47,813 nucleotides of DNA, taken from positions 1 through 47,813 of the forward strand of contig CANQBW010000006.1 in the NCBI GenBank assembly GCA_947589565.1, written 5' to 3'. Position 1 is the first letter of the stretch. Every line of letters starts with the position of its first letter. Made by a program: the position numbers and the translations under genes. The notes beneath the pieces are model-generated. The model was not told the DNA's origin. It worked only from the letters and a program-made list of their open reading frames with translations, and ran no database searches. Shown here piece by piece: positions 8,743 to 17,376 of this stretch. This stretch comes from an uncultured Clostridia bacterium (lineage in GTDB: Bacteria; Bacillota; Clostridia; Christensenellales; Borkfalkiaceae).

Positions 8743-8773
8743 TGCCTCAGAGAGAGAAATTACAAAATATTTC

Positions 8774-8802
8774 TTGACAATCGACAATATATGCGCTATA
8801 AT
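8774..8802 (+). promoter_or_regulatory. Sigma-A promoter of the pilin-like operon, long 5' leader
   Basis: TTGACA (8774-8779), a 17-bp spacer and TATAAT (8797-8802) form a consensus promoter. The GTG start lies at 8915, so the leader is about 105 nt. It contains a small hairpin (ATATGG 8814-8819 / CCATAT 8830-8835). I could not match it to a known riboswitch class. Confidence 0.85.
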
Positions 8803-8914
8803 TTTTATCGGATATATGGGATAGTCTGTCCATATGCCTTTTTAAGACGATAAACTCTACATTAATAATATAATAAGATAGGATCATGCAGAAGCTATTG
8901 GGGGAGGTGCTCAG

Positions 8915-11900
8915 GTGAAACTGAAAAATCGCTGCAAACGCGGATTTACGCTTGCAGAACTGATCATCGTGGTCGCCGTCATCGGTATTTTGGCGGGCAT
9001 TGCATTTTTTATGTTCAAGCCCGACGATATTTCGCAGGTGGAATACGACAGAAGCGCCGAGGCGATCGCCGTTGCCGTTCAGAACCGTCTGACCGAGGTG
9101 TTCAAGGCGGGCGACGTCGACAAACTGCGTACGGTCGGAAAAGTCAGTGACAAAGAAGAAACCGCTTCGGTCGGCGGATACAGATATATCTTTAACTATA
9201 GTGAAACAACGAAAAAGGAAGGGGAAGTTGAGAGCCTCGCCTATTCGCGCGTAGCGGACATGAGCTATCTTCTGCCCTTCGGCGCCATCGAGAGCGAGCT
9301 TGCAAACGGCTATTTCGCCATCGGATTCCAGTCGGACACGGGAATGGTCGGCGAGGTCTTCTTTTCGAAGGAACCCTTCAAAACGTGCTCGATTGCCTAT
9401 CTTACCGAGCTTGCGGGTGACGAGGCAAAGCGCAGAGAGGAGGGCGTCGGCTACTATGTCGGCAACGTGGACAATAAGGAAGTCGCCTTTGCGCAGCTCC
9501 CCACCCCGCAGCTCACCATCACCAACTATGAGCAGCTCGTGCTCTCGATCTATCTTCCCAAGGTAAAGCAGATCGACGATCTGAATAAAAAACTCGCCCT
9601 CAGAATTTCCCTCGCCGACGACAAGGGCACAGCTTACAAGAAATTATCCCAGGAAGATACGGCGATCTATAAGACCTACGGCGAAAATTCCTCGGCGGGA
9701 GGCACGATTGTCGTGCAGCAGGATATCAAAATGGGCGCCGTCTATAAACTCATTCTCGATACCCCGCAGAGTAATTCCGTCATGGCAAAATCGCTCTCCA
9801 TTTCCGATGACGACGCCGAATATCCCAAGGCGAAGTTCGAGGAATGGGCAAAATGCACCAAGGCGTTCAATAATACCGAGGGAGGAGAAAAATATTTCAA
9901 ACTCGGCGACAATGTGCGGATCACGGTCACCGTCTTCTGCCTGATGACAGGTTCGAAGACGGACATCGACCCGACGTTCATGTCCCGCTCCGGCTCGGTG
10001 TCCTTCAACGGTTGGTTCGATACTTACAACGGGAGCGACACGGTCACCGTGGCGTGCGGAAGACATCTTCAAAACCTCGGCAAGCTCACCGAGATTCAGT
10101 CCGACCTCAAAGAATTTTTGCCGACGGTAACCGTAGATGAAAGCGGAAAATATACGTATTCGGACTACGGCAGAGGCAAGGCCTACTACTATACCTACAA
10201 GGGCAGCAGTTCTCTGATCGAGGATAAATACACGTACAGAACTGACGTTCAAGAGAACATCAAGGTCGCAAAGCAGGTCAAGGCGATCGATTTCAACTGC
10301 GAGGAATGGAAGGATCAATCGGGCACGTCAACGACGAAAACCTCTGAAAAGAACGTCAATAAGCTCATTCCCTTCGATCCGCTGTATACGCCCAAGGGAT
10401 TTACCTACAGGGGCAACTATCTGCCGATCAAGCATTTGTTTGTCGACACGAGCTTCTATGCGGGACTCTTCGGCTACATCAGCGGCTCCAATCTGTACGA
10501 TATTCTGCTCGTGAATCCGAGCGTCACGTCGCATATGCCCGCAGATGTGTCCGAGATGTATGAAATGGGCGTCGGCGCACTCATCGGCACGAGCCGCGAC
10601 TCCCAATATATCAACAACTGCCAGGTCTATATGGAGGAAGAGGGCGGCAAGTATAACACAAACTACCGCGTCGACGGCGAATGCTACGTGGGCGGACTCA
10701 TCGGCTTCTGCGAGGATGAGGAAATTCGTCAAAACTCCGCTTCTGTCTACGTCGGAACGGAAAAGACCAAGTACGTCGGCGGACTCATCGGCGCGATCTC
10801 GGGCGACAGCTCGCTCAAGCGCTGCTATGCAGCCGGGAACCTCACGGGTCAGTACGTGGGAGGACTTGTCGGCGTCGTGATGGAGGACTCCAACAGCGCA
10901 GGCGATAACTACATTTTGGAAGGCTGCTACACCGCGGGCCATATCGAGAGCGCTTTTGTGAGCGCGGCGGGATTGATCGGCTGTATCGACGAGCAGGGCG
11001 GCTATATGAAGTCGGCGCTCTCCGCGCACGACAACTATTGCGTCGTGATCTACGGCAAAAAATCGGGCAGCAGCTATACCTGGGAAAACACGTCCGTTCC
11101 CATCTATGGAACTTTTGAGGGCGACGGCTTCGAGTGGCTGAACGGCTCAGGAGACGGGTACTACACGGGCGCAGTCGACGGCTCATACGATATGTTCCTC
11201 GGCGCGAGTTTCGATTACGACAATCAAAACTACTTTATCCCGCAGAAGGGGTTCGAAAATTACTATAAAGACAGTTCCTACTATTCTTGCGTAAGCGAGT
11301 TGACGGAGCAATTCGAGGAAAAACTTTCGGGGGTCACAACCTTTAACGTCTCCGCCGTGGAGACCGCGATCAGCGGCCTTCGTGAAAAGATTCGTTACAA
11401 CAAACAGCTCGATGTCTTGGAATCCCTGAATGAAAAATATCAAGAACTGCTCGATAAAATCGACATCGAAACGGGCACGTATAATTATAACGGCGCAACA
11501 CACACCTATCGTGACGGAAAGACGTATTACGTCGACAAAGAAATAACTTCAAGCACAGATCTCTGTCACACCGGCAAAGGTGAAGAGGGTGCGCGAGTAT
11601 CCCTTACCACCTGGCAGATTCTTCATGTGCTCTATGACGGGAAATATACAGATAAAGACAATTCTCAGAAAACCTTTGAATTTACGTTCAAAACCGGTAA
11701 CGACAATAATACCAAAAACAACTTCAAGTACTATTATGAGGAGCTGAAAAAAGCGCTCAAGGCGCTGATCAGTAACCCGAATGATGCAACAAGCAAGGCA
11801 ACCGTCACAAAACTGCTCGGGGCAGATGGCGATTATAAAAACGGATACCTGTATAAGTACTGCATCAACCAGGTCTATAAAGTTCTCGATGAATCCAAGG

Positions 11901-13888
11901 ACTATTTTCAGAATACTACAACGGGCGTAGAAAAAGATCTGGCGGTGCAGCCGGGAACCCAGCTTTTCTACTATCTGCGCGAACGCTTTGCGGAGAAGAC
12001 CTTGCGGTATTATGTGCAGAGCATGAACATCCCGGAGGATCACTTCAAGAAAGAGCTGCAAGAGCAAAAGGCAGATGATATTGTGGCGCTTAAAAAGGCC
12101 ATCGCCGACGTCAAGGCGGCTTCGAACGCGACTACAAACAGCTGGAGCAGCGTCAGCGGTATGCAGCCTTACGCCAAGATTTTGGAAGTTCTTATCGATA
12201 AGGCGGAATCTGCGCTCGGTACTCTTGAAACAGTGCTCAAGGGCGTGACGCCGGCGGATGGCAGCAATCCTACAACTTCGCCCGAGGAAATGCAAGAGGC
12301 GATCGACAACGCCTACGCCTATTATAACGACCTATACCATATCCTGGACGGGGACAGTGACGACAGCATCACACTCTCTTCCCAGACCATTGCAGCTTTG
12401 AAAGAAAAGACGGGCTATTACACCGAGGATCTGAAAGAGGGCACGGGCAAAATTACGGGTGCAAACGGTAAGGAAATCAAAGTCAAGATAACCTTTTCCG
12501 AGTACCATGCAACCTATCAGATCACGGGCGGCGTCAAGGACGTTCATGCTGCACTCGACAGCTCGGGCAAAGTTAAGGACGAGAAAAGCGACAATGAGGG
12601 AATGCGCGACTTGCGCGACAAAATCAAGGAAAAGCGCGACAGGATCCTCTGCATGGGCGTGGAGTTCAACTCGGGCGTCGAGGGGGTTCTCGATCGGCTT
12701 GAGTACTATCTCAAGCTCAACGACGAAAATTATACAAACCATGTGCAAGAGAGCGTTGCGGATTGCATCGAAATGCTCGACGAAATTCTCGGCTCCGAGT
12801 GGGGGAATCATGACTCGGGGCACAGGCTCTACTCGGCGTTCGAGCTTCGCATGTACGAACAGTACGGCTATTTAGACGGCGATCTCGAATACGACTACGG
12901 CGAAGTGAAGGGCTACGATAAGAACTTTGCAAACCACACCTACGTCGACCTCGACAACAATATCACAAACAACGTTTTCCCCTACAACGAGAACAAATAT
13001 ACCAAGTACTATCCCTTCCCGATGGTGACGGGCCTTGCGTTACAGAGCAGCGGCAGTCGCGCCACGGGCATCCTGTTCCATTACGGCGACTGGCTGACGA
13101 CCGACCTCTGGGCGGATGACCCGGGCAGCACAGGCGCGGGGGAGCACTCGCACGCGCATCACTACGGCGACTCCTACAGCGGCACCCTGCAGTATATGAG
13201 AGATGAACTTGATGTCATTCTTAAGCTTTCGAAAGACGATTCGGATTTCTGGAACGACGGGGATAAGATGGGGCCCTACAAAAAGCTCGTCAATGCACTC
13301 GCAGTGAGCGCTCAAAAAGAGCTCGGCACGCTGATTGAGTATGTGCAAGCTTACGAACAGACTCAGTCCGCAGACAACTTGAAAAAGGTCGAAGAACAGC
13401 TGAAAAAGGCGCAGGCGACCTATCACGATTTGTGGAATATCTTCGATACGAACAGCAGCACATTGCACTTCTCCGAGGTAAATAACAGTGTTATCGAAGC
13501 ACTCGGAGAAAAATCGGGCTCCGGGAAAAATGCAACGTTGAAGATCACATATACGTACAAAACAGAAAAGGGAGAAACAAAGACTGTAGAATGGATCTTC
13601 AACGTCGATGAAGATAAAGCAAAGGGCGAGTATTGGAGATTCGGAGATTACGATAAGAATGGAAATAATCAAAAATTAGATCATTACGGCGTCAAAAATA
13701 TCGTCGACGCGATCGATACCGAAGGGCACACGATCGAATACGACGGCGATTTGAAGGGAATGCGGTTTTTGCGTGAACTTCTCGGCGGCGAAGAGCTCAC
13801 CGTCGGCGACCAAAAAGTAACCGACGCTCTTTCGGGATTCACAATCGAAATGCTCAAAAGCGAGGTTGAAAAGAAGAATATATCATGA
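8915..13888 (+). CDS. Very large prepilin-like protein with type IV pilin N-terminus and GLUG-like repeats
   Basis: A 1657-residue protein starting with GTG behind GGGGGAGGTG (8899-8908). The N-terminus is a textbook class III prepilin signal: basic leader, cleavage after Gly10, Phe11 as mature residue 1, Glu15 as the conserved Glu5, then about 20 hydrophobic residues. Pilins are usually 100-200 residues, so this is roughly ten times the normal length. Around residues 590-660 it carries GLUG-like units (YVGGLIG, YVGGLVG) known from surface adhesins. The C-terminal half has a duplicated module at about 1085-1240 and 1435-1640 (paired landmarks YYNDLYHILD / YHDLWNIFD and GMRDLRDKI / GMRFLRELL). 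It is probably an exported adhesin-like tip or fibre subunit. The stop overlaps the next start by 4 bp (ATGA). Confidence 0.85.
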   Translation: MKLKNRCKRGFTLAELIIVVAVIGILAGIAFFMFKPDDISQVEYDRSAEAIAVAVQNRLTEVFKAGDVDKLRTVGKVSDKEETASVGGYRYIFNYSETTKKEGEVESLAYSRVADMSYLLPFGAIESELANGYFAIGFQSDTGMVGEVFFSKEPFKTCSIAYLTELAGDEAKRREEGVGYYVGNVDNKEVAFAQLPTPQLTITNYEQLVLSIYLPKVKQIDDLNKKLALRISLADDKGTAYKKLSQEDTAIYKTYGENSSAGGTIVVQQDIKMGAVYKLILDTPQSNSVMAKSLSISDDDAEYPKAKFEEWAKCTKAFNNTEGGEKYFKLGDNVRITVTVFCLMTGSKTDIDPTFMSRSGSVSFNGWFDTYNGSDTVTVACGRHLQNLGKLTEIQSDLKEFLPTVTVDESGKYTYSDYGRGKAYYYTYKGSSSLIEDKYTYRTDVQENIKVAKQVKAIDFNCEEWKDQSGTSTTKTSEKNVNKLIPFDPLYTPKGFTYRGNYLPIKHLFVDTSFYAGLFGYISGSNLYDILLVNPSVTSHMPADVSEMYEMGVGALIGTSRDSQYINNCQVYMEEEGGKYNTNYRVDGECYVGGLIGFCEDEEIRQNSASVYVGTEKTKYVGGLIGAISGDSSLKRCYAAGNLTGQYVGGLVGVVMEDSNSAGDNYILEGCYTAGHIESAFVSAAGLIGCIDEQGGYMKSALSAHDNYCVVIYGKKSGSSYTWENTSVPIYGTFEGDGFEWLNGSGDGYYTGAVDGSYDMFLGASFDYDNQNYFIPQKGFENYYKDSSYYSCVSELTEQFEEKLSGVTTFNVSAVETAISGLREKIRYNKQLDVLESLNEKYQELLDKIDIETGTYNYNGATHTYRDGKTYYVDKEITSSTDLCHTGKGEEGARVSLTTWQILHVLYDGKYTDKDNSQKTFEFTFKTGNDNNTKNNFKYYYEELKKALKALISNPNDATSKATVTKLLGADGDYKNGYLYKYCINQVYKVLDESKDYFQNTTTGVEKDLAVQPGTQLFYYLRERFAEKTLRYYVQSMNIPEDHFKKELQEQKADDIVALKKAIADVKAASNATTNSWSSVSGMQPYAKILEVLIDKAESALGTLETVLKGVTPADGSNPTTSPEEMQEAIDNAYAYYNDLYHILDGDSDDSITLSSQTIAALKEKTGYYTEDLKEGTGKITGANGKEIKVKITFSEYHATYQITGGVKDVHAALDSSGKVKDEKSDNEGMRDLRDKIKEKRDRILCMGVEFNSGVEGVLDRLEYYLKLNDENYTNHVQESVADCIEMLDEILGSEWGNHDSGHRLYSAFELRMYEQYGYLDGDLEYDYGEVKGYDKNFANHTYVDLDNNITNNVFPYNENKYTKYYPFPMVTGLALQSSGSRATGILFHYGDWLTTDLWADDPGSTGAGEHSHAHHYGDSYSGTLQYMRDELDVILKLSKDDSDFWNDGDKMGPYKKLVNALAVSAQKELGTLIEYVQAYEQTQSADNLKKVEEQLKKAQATYHDLWNIFDTNSSTLHFSEVNNSVIEALGEKSGSGKNATLKITYTYKTEKGETKTVEWIFNVDEDKAKGEYWRFGDYDKNGNNQKLDHYGVKNIVDAIDTEGHTIEYDGDLKGMRFLRELLGGEELTVGDQKVTDALSGFTIEMLKSEVEKKNIS

Positions 13889-14817
13889 AGCACAATCGCA
13901 CTCGGCGCGGCGCGTCAATCGTCATTGCAATTCTCATCTTCATGCTCTGTGCGCTTGCGGGCGTCACGGCGCTCACGATGTCCATGTCCAACGGCGGAAG
14001 ATATTCGCACGGCGAGGACCGTCAGCCCTACTATGCGGTCTCGTCGGCGGCTCTCCTCTTGCTCGACATGATGGATAAGACGTCGTATACCTCCTATGAG
14101 ATTCAGTACACCTACCAAAGGCACTGGGAATACGATAACACATCGGGCAATTCTCATCCGCAGGACGATGGATATCAAATCAATGTCCTCAAGACAGACA
14201 GTACAACGGGAAATTATACCAAAACCTTGAAATCCCGTGAGGAGCTGGGAGCAGAAAAAAAATCGGACAATAAGACTGCTAACAAGAGCTCGATGAATAT
14301 CTCGAACCGAGGAGACGCGGAGAGCGAGTCCGCAAAAAAGACAAGGCACGCCTTGGAAGATAGCAAGTTATATGACGAAATTCGCGATCGGTGCGATCTG
14401 CTCGTTCCCTATCTCTCCGTTCCGCAGGAGTGGTATTCGACGCTTCGTGACAAAGATAATCAGGAACTTGGGATCAAGACCGAGGACTTTATGCCGACAA
14501 CTCAGCTCGACTTTGCATTTACGGTCTCTTCCGAGGAGGCCGGCGACGTGCAGGCGAGACTTATCATGAGTTCGAACTACAACCTCATCATTTCGCTTTC
14601 CTGCTTCAAGGAAGGCAAGTCGCTGTTTGCGGTCAACATCTATTGGGAGGCCGATGTGACCGAGAAGACCGATTCCGAAGACGCCGATTACGAATACGGC
14701 GGAGGGAAAGAGGGGACGCAGACGATCATGCAGACCAAGGTCGTCACAGTTACTTGGAACAAGTCGCGCGCAAAGGTGTCGCGCGGTGAAACTTCCGCAG
14801 AATCCGAACCCGCATAA
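13885..14817 (+). CDS. PilX/PulK-like pilus-associated protein
   Basis: A 310-residue protein with a short basic leader (MKHNRTRRG) and a hydrophobic helix at about 10-33 (ASIVIAILIFMLCALAGVTA). It then has a long extracytoplasmic part rich in Ser, Thr, Lys and Asp. The leader resembles the PilX/PulK type of minor pilin, which keeps the hydrophobic stalk but lacks the standard Phe1/Glu5 pair. It is translationally coupled to the giant prepilin gene (ATGA overlap) and 11 bp before the next pilin-like gene. It is probably a minor or initiating subunit of the same surface structure. The C-terminal domain is not recognised. Confidence 0.65.
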   Translation: MKHNRTRRGASIVIAILIFMLCALAGVTALTMSMSNGGRYSHGEDRQPYYAVSSAALLLLDMMDKTSYTSYEIQYTYQRHWEYDNTSGNSHPQDDGYQINVLKTDSTTGNYTKTLKSREELGAEKKSDNKTANKSSMNISNRGDAESESAKKTRHALEDSKLYDEIRDRCDLLVPYLSVPQEWYSTLRDKDNQELGIKTEDFMPTTQLDFAFTVSSEEAGDVQARLIMSSNYNLIISLSCFKEGKSLFAVNIYWEADVTEKTDSEDADYEYGGGKEGTQTIMQTKVVTVTWNKSRAKVSRGETSAESEPA

Positions 14818-14828
14818 GGAGATCAAAA

Positions 14829-15170
14829 ATGAAGAAATTTCTCAAAAAATCCAAATCAAAATCAGGCGAGACGTTTGTCGAACTCATCATCGCCGTGCTG
14901 ATCGTCGCGTTCGGCTGTCTGATTCTCGCGACGGCGTATTCGGCCTCCCTCGACGTCAACATCGGCGCCGCCGAAGCCGACGAAGAGTACTATTCGCAGA
15001 TGGATCTGATCGAAAAAGGGGAGAACAAAAAGGACGGCGACTATCATATCAAGATCAAGGACGAAAAGGGCGACGATATCGACGTAGCAGTCGACGTGTA
15101 CGGCAACGACAGCCTCTCGACCTACAAACTGAATATTACGAAAGATGAAAGTAAAAAGGAAGGGGGCTGA
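14829..15170 (+). CDS. Small pseudopilin-like protein
   Basis: A 113-residue protein with a prepilin-type N-terminus: Lys-rich leader to Gly13, then ETFVE with Glu18 at position 5 of the mature chain, and a hydrophobic helix to about residue 35. The remaining 75 residues are strongly acidic and Lys-rich (DEKGDDIDVAVDVYG). Mature residue 1 would be Glu rather than Phe, which is unusual. GGAG stands 7 bp before the ATG. It belongs to the pilin-like operon and ends 3 bp before the next gene. Confidence 0.75.
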   Translation: MKKFLKKSKSKSGETFVELIIAVLIVAFGCLILATAYSASLDVNIGAAEADEEYYSQMDLIEKGENKKDGDYHIKIKDEKGDDIDVAVDVYGNDSLSTYKLNITKDESKKEGG

Positions 15171-15173
15171 TTC

Positions 15174-15740
15174 ATGAAGAATTTGCGGCGCAAAAAGGGA
15201 TTTACGCTTGCCGAGGTGTTGATCGCGGTCGGCATCCTTGCGATCTTTTGCTCGATGGCTGCCGTCGGAACCACCGCGCTCTTCGGCACGGGCGAACAAA
15301 TTTCAACCGTCAGCAAGGCGGCAGTCCTCGGCTCGGACGTCATGGAAGTGCTCACCAACGAGGTTCGCTTCGGCGAGAATTTTAGCGTAAATAAAGAGAA
15401 CGGGCAGCTTACCTACGACAGCTCCACTTACGGCGATCAATGCAAGGTTACGATCGGCCAGGGCACATACGACGTGTATGATTCGAGCGGAAAAACTGTC
15501 CAAAAGGAGTTGAACAAACAGCTTGTGATCGTGCAGGGCGCGGAGGGGACTTCTCAAAAGAGCTTTGTTCCGATCGGCACGGCAGCCTACGGCGACAACG
15601 TCTTTATCAATTCGCTTGGGTTTACGGTGAACGACGACAGCTCGGTGACGATCACCGTCTCGATTACCTCAAGCGACGGCGGCGATTTATGGAATCACTC
15701 GACAACCATCGTTCCGCTCTACCTCAAAGTGGCGACTTAA
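15174..15740 (+). CDS. Prepilin-like protein (GspI/GspJ-type minor pilin)
   Basis: A 188-residue protein with a canonical prepilin leader (MKNLRRKKG, cleavage, then FTLAEVLIAVGILAIF) with Phe10 and Glu14 at mature positions 1 and 5. The rest is strand-rich (VTITVSITSSDGGDLWN), as in minor pseudopilins. It is the last gene of the four-gene operon. No pilB/gspE ATPase, pilC, or prepilin peptidase gene lies in the window, so assembly must rely on machinery encoded elsewhere. Confidence 0.8.
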   Translation: MKNLRRKKGFTLAEVLIAVGILAIFCSMAAVGTTALFGTGEQISTVSKAAVLGSDVMEVLTNEVRFGENFSVNKENGQLTYDSSTYGDQCKVTIGQGTYDVYDSSGKTVQKELNKQLVIVQGAEGTSQKSFVPIGTAAYGDNVFINSLGFTVNDDSSVTITVSITSSDGGDLWNHSTTIVPLYLKVAT

Positions 15741-16015
15741 GGTGAAGAGAATCGAATCCGTGCCGCTCCCGCGGGCCCTTTTCGGTGCTTTTCGCCTGCG
15801 TCGTCGTCGATTTACGTCCAGTAAACCTTTCTCCTCCTCGGCACAAATCCCTCGAAAATTGCTCCGCGGGAGTGCGAAGCAGTTTTGGGCGAGCGGATTT
15901 TCGTTTGGGCAAGAGAATGAGGGCGGGGAATACTAGATGGTATTGCCAAGGGAGTCGACGAAGCATAGGCGGAAATCCGCCGTCCAAAACCGTCGCGGGT
16001 TCGATTCTCTTCACC
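15741..16015. repeat. 275-nt structured intergenic element, copy 1
   Basis: Begins and ends with complementary 16-nt arms (15741-15756 and 16000-16015), giving a perfect terminal stem. It holds an internal GGCGGA/TCCGCC hairpin and a tRNA-like GGGTTCGATTC near the 3' end. A second copy lies at 18296-18572, and the outer stem changes compensate between copies (GAGAAT with ATTCTC here, GGGAGC with ACTCCC there, one mismatch). It is followed closely by a hairpin plus T-run. Could be a noncoding RNA or a miniature mobile element; the orientation is undetermined. Confidence 0.6.
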
Positions 16016-16040
16016 TTATCCCAAAAAAATAAGGTTTTGC

Positions 16041-16073
16041 GAAGTACTATGTCTGACATAGTACTTCTTTTTT
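16041..16073 (+). terminator. Palindrome (family P, copy 1) with T-run
   Basis: 13-bp arms GAAGTACTATGTC (16041-16053) and GACATAGTACTTC (16055-16067) around one base, followed by six Ts, make a strong terminator-like hairpin. The same core recurs at 34241-34260 and 42822-42843. Confidence 0.65.
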
Positions 16074-16107
16074 ATGAAAATTTTTTGGAAAAAGTGTCGA
16101 AATTTTC

Positions 16108-16140
16108 TTGACAAAGCAACTGTACTTAGTGTATAATTAC
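16108..16140 (+). promoter_or_regulatory. Promoter and probable YtrA-type operator of the GntR/ABC operon
   Basis: TTGACA (16108-16113), 18-bp spacer, TATAAT (16132-16137). A dyad GTA-N-TTA ... TAA-N-TAC (16122-16140) covers the -10 box. Its layout fits operators of YtrA-subfamily GntR repressors, so autorepression is likely. Confidence 0.75.
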
Positions 16141-16163
16141 AGTAGAAACTGTGAGGCGGGCAA

Positions 16164-16547
16164 GTGCATATCCATCTTTCCTTACAAGCGGGTTCGATCT
16201 ATGAACAGATCGAATATCAGATCAGGGCGCAGATTTACTCGGGCGAGTTGAAGCCGGGGGAGATGCTGCCCTCCATCCGCACGCTTGCAAAGGAGCTCAC
16301 GATCGGGATCATCACGGCAAAGAGGGCTTACGACGATCTCATCGCGGAGGGTATGCTCTATTCGGTCCCCGGAAAGGGGGTCTTTGTCGCAGAGCGGCGG
16401 GAGGAGGAACTGATTCAGGGCAAGCTCGAAAAGCTCAAAGAAAAACTTTCAAGCGCCAAAAAGTTTGCCGACGAGAACGGTATTTCGCCCGAGCAGTTTC
16501 AAAAAATCTTTTGGGAAATTTCGGAGGAAAACCATGAACGGTCTTGA
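16164..16547 (+). CDS. GntR-family transcriptional regulator, YtrA subfamily
   Basis: A 127-residue regulator starting with GTG. The N-terminal winged helix (about 10-75) carries typical GntR signatures: SIYEQIEYQIRAQI, LKPGEMLPSIRTLAKEL, TAKRAYDDLIAEGMLYS, GKGVFV. The C-terminal 45 residues are one helical hairpin, too short for a ligand domain, which defines the YtrA branch. Such proteins repress the ABC transporter operon in which they lie, often in response to envelope stress or antibiotics. It overlaps the ATPase gene by 14 bp, and a matching operator overlaps its promoter. Confidence 0.92.
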   Translation: MHIHLSLQAGSIYEQIEYQIRAQIYSGELKPGEMLPSIRTLAKELTIGIITAKRAYDDLIAEGMLYSVPGKGVFVAERREEELIQGKLEKLKEKLSSAKKFADENGISPEQFQKIFWEISEENHERS

Positions 16548-17376
16548 GATCAACGATCTTTCGGTAACGTTCAAGACGTTTCGTCTCGACGCGACCCTGC
16601 AAGTGCCGCAGGGGTGCATCACGGGACTCATCGGGCGCAACGGCGCGGGCAAGTCCACGCTCATCAAGGCGATCATGCGCCAGCAGGAGGAGATGAGCGG
16701 GAGCATTCTCTACGACGGTCTTCCCTTCAAGGGCAATGAGAGGGAGATCCTCTCCAAGATCGCCTGCGTATTCGATTCGCCGCATTTCAATGTCTTCTGC
16801 AAGGCGGAGATCATCATAAAGTTCTATCGAAAGATCTTTTCTTCCTTCGATATGGAGCTCTGCCGCTCCCTCATGGAGCAATTTTCGCTCCCCCTCAAGC
16901 AGCGGGTGCGGGACTATTCCCTCGGAATGCAGAAAAAATTCTGTTTGATCCTCGCGCTCTGCCAAAAACCTTCCATTCTCCTTCTCGACGAGCCGACTTC
17001 GGGCATCGACCCCTACGACCGCGGGAGCATCGTCGAGCTCATTCAGCAGTTCATGCTCGATGAGACGCACACCGTTCTCTTCTCCACGCACATCACCGAG
17101 GACCTCGACAAGATCGCGGACTACATCGCGATCATGCAGGAGGGGAAAATCGATCTCTTTGAGCAGAAGGACGCGCTCCTCGAGGAATATCGCCTCGTGC
17201 AGTGTCCCTATCTCACCGAAAAGCTGCAGGAAGAGGCGATCGGGGTGAGAAAATCGATGTTCGGCTATACCTTTCTGACGAAGAACAGGGAGCCGGAGGG
17301 GGAGGATATTCTGGTCAAATCCCCGACGGTCGAGGAATTTTTCATTCACTTTTTGGGGGAGGAAGAGCAAAAATGA
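16534..17376 (+). CDS. ABC transporter ATP-binding protein (YtrB/BcrA-like)
   Basis: A 280-residue ABC ATPase. Walker A GRNGAGKS at 34-41, signature DYSLGMQKK (a degenerate LSGGQ), Walker B SILLLDEPTSGID, and the switch His in STHITEDL. I chose the ATG at 16534, with CGGAGG just upstream, rather than an upstream in-frame ATG at 16465 that would lie deep inside the GntR gene. It is coupled to the permease by an ATGA overlap. The GntR-ATPase-permease order matches small exporters for bacitracin-like compounds or envelope stress; the real substrate cannot be read from the sequence. Confidence 0.92.
   Translation: MNGLEINDLSVTFKTFRLDATLQVPQGCITGLIGRNGAGKSTLIKAIMRQQEEMSGSILYDGLPFKGNEREILSKIACVFDSPHFNVFCKAEIIIKFYRKIFSSFDMELCRSLMEQFSLPLKQRVRDYSLGMQKKFCLILALCQKPSILLLDEPTSGIDPYDRGSIVELIQQFMLDETHTVLFSTHITEDLDKIADYIAIMQEGKIDLFEQKDALLEEYRLVQCPYLTEKLQEEAIGVRKSMFGYTFLTKNREPEGEDILVKSPTVEEFFIHFLGEEEQK

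Noticed and set aside
8803..8914. Cyclic-di-GMP riboswitch before the pilin-like operon
   Set aside because: The leader is long enough and the context suitable, but I could not find the conserved core or tetraloop-receptor pieces of either class.
15960..16015. A tRNA or tmRNA at the end of the structured element
   Set aside because: GGGTTCGATTC resembles a T loop, but a 5-bp T stem followed by a 7-bp acceptor stem cannot be formed and there is no CCA.
15742..16059. Overlapping reading frames on both strands in the 275-nt element
   Set aside because: They arise in a structured repeat, lack ribosome sites and have no recognisable domain; the same holds for the frames at 18216-18697.
16465..16533. 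Upstream ATG for the YtrB-like ATPase
   Set aside because: It adds 23 residues unlike ABC proteins and lies inside the regulator gene; the ATG at 16534 has a strong ribosome site.
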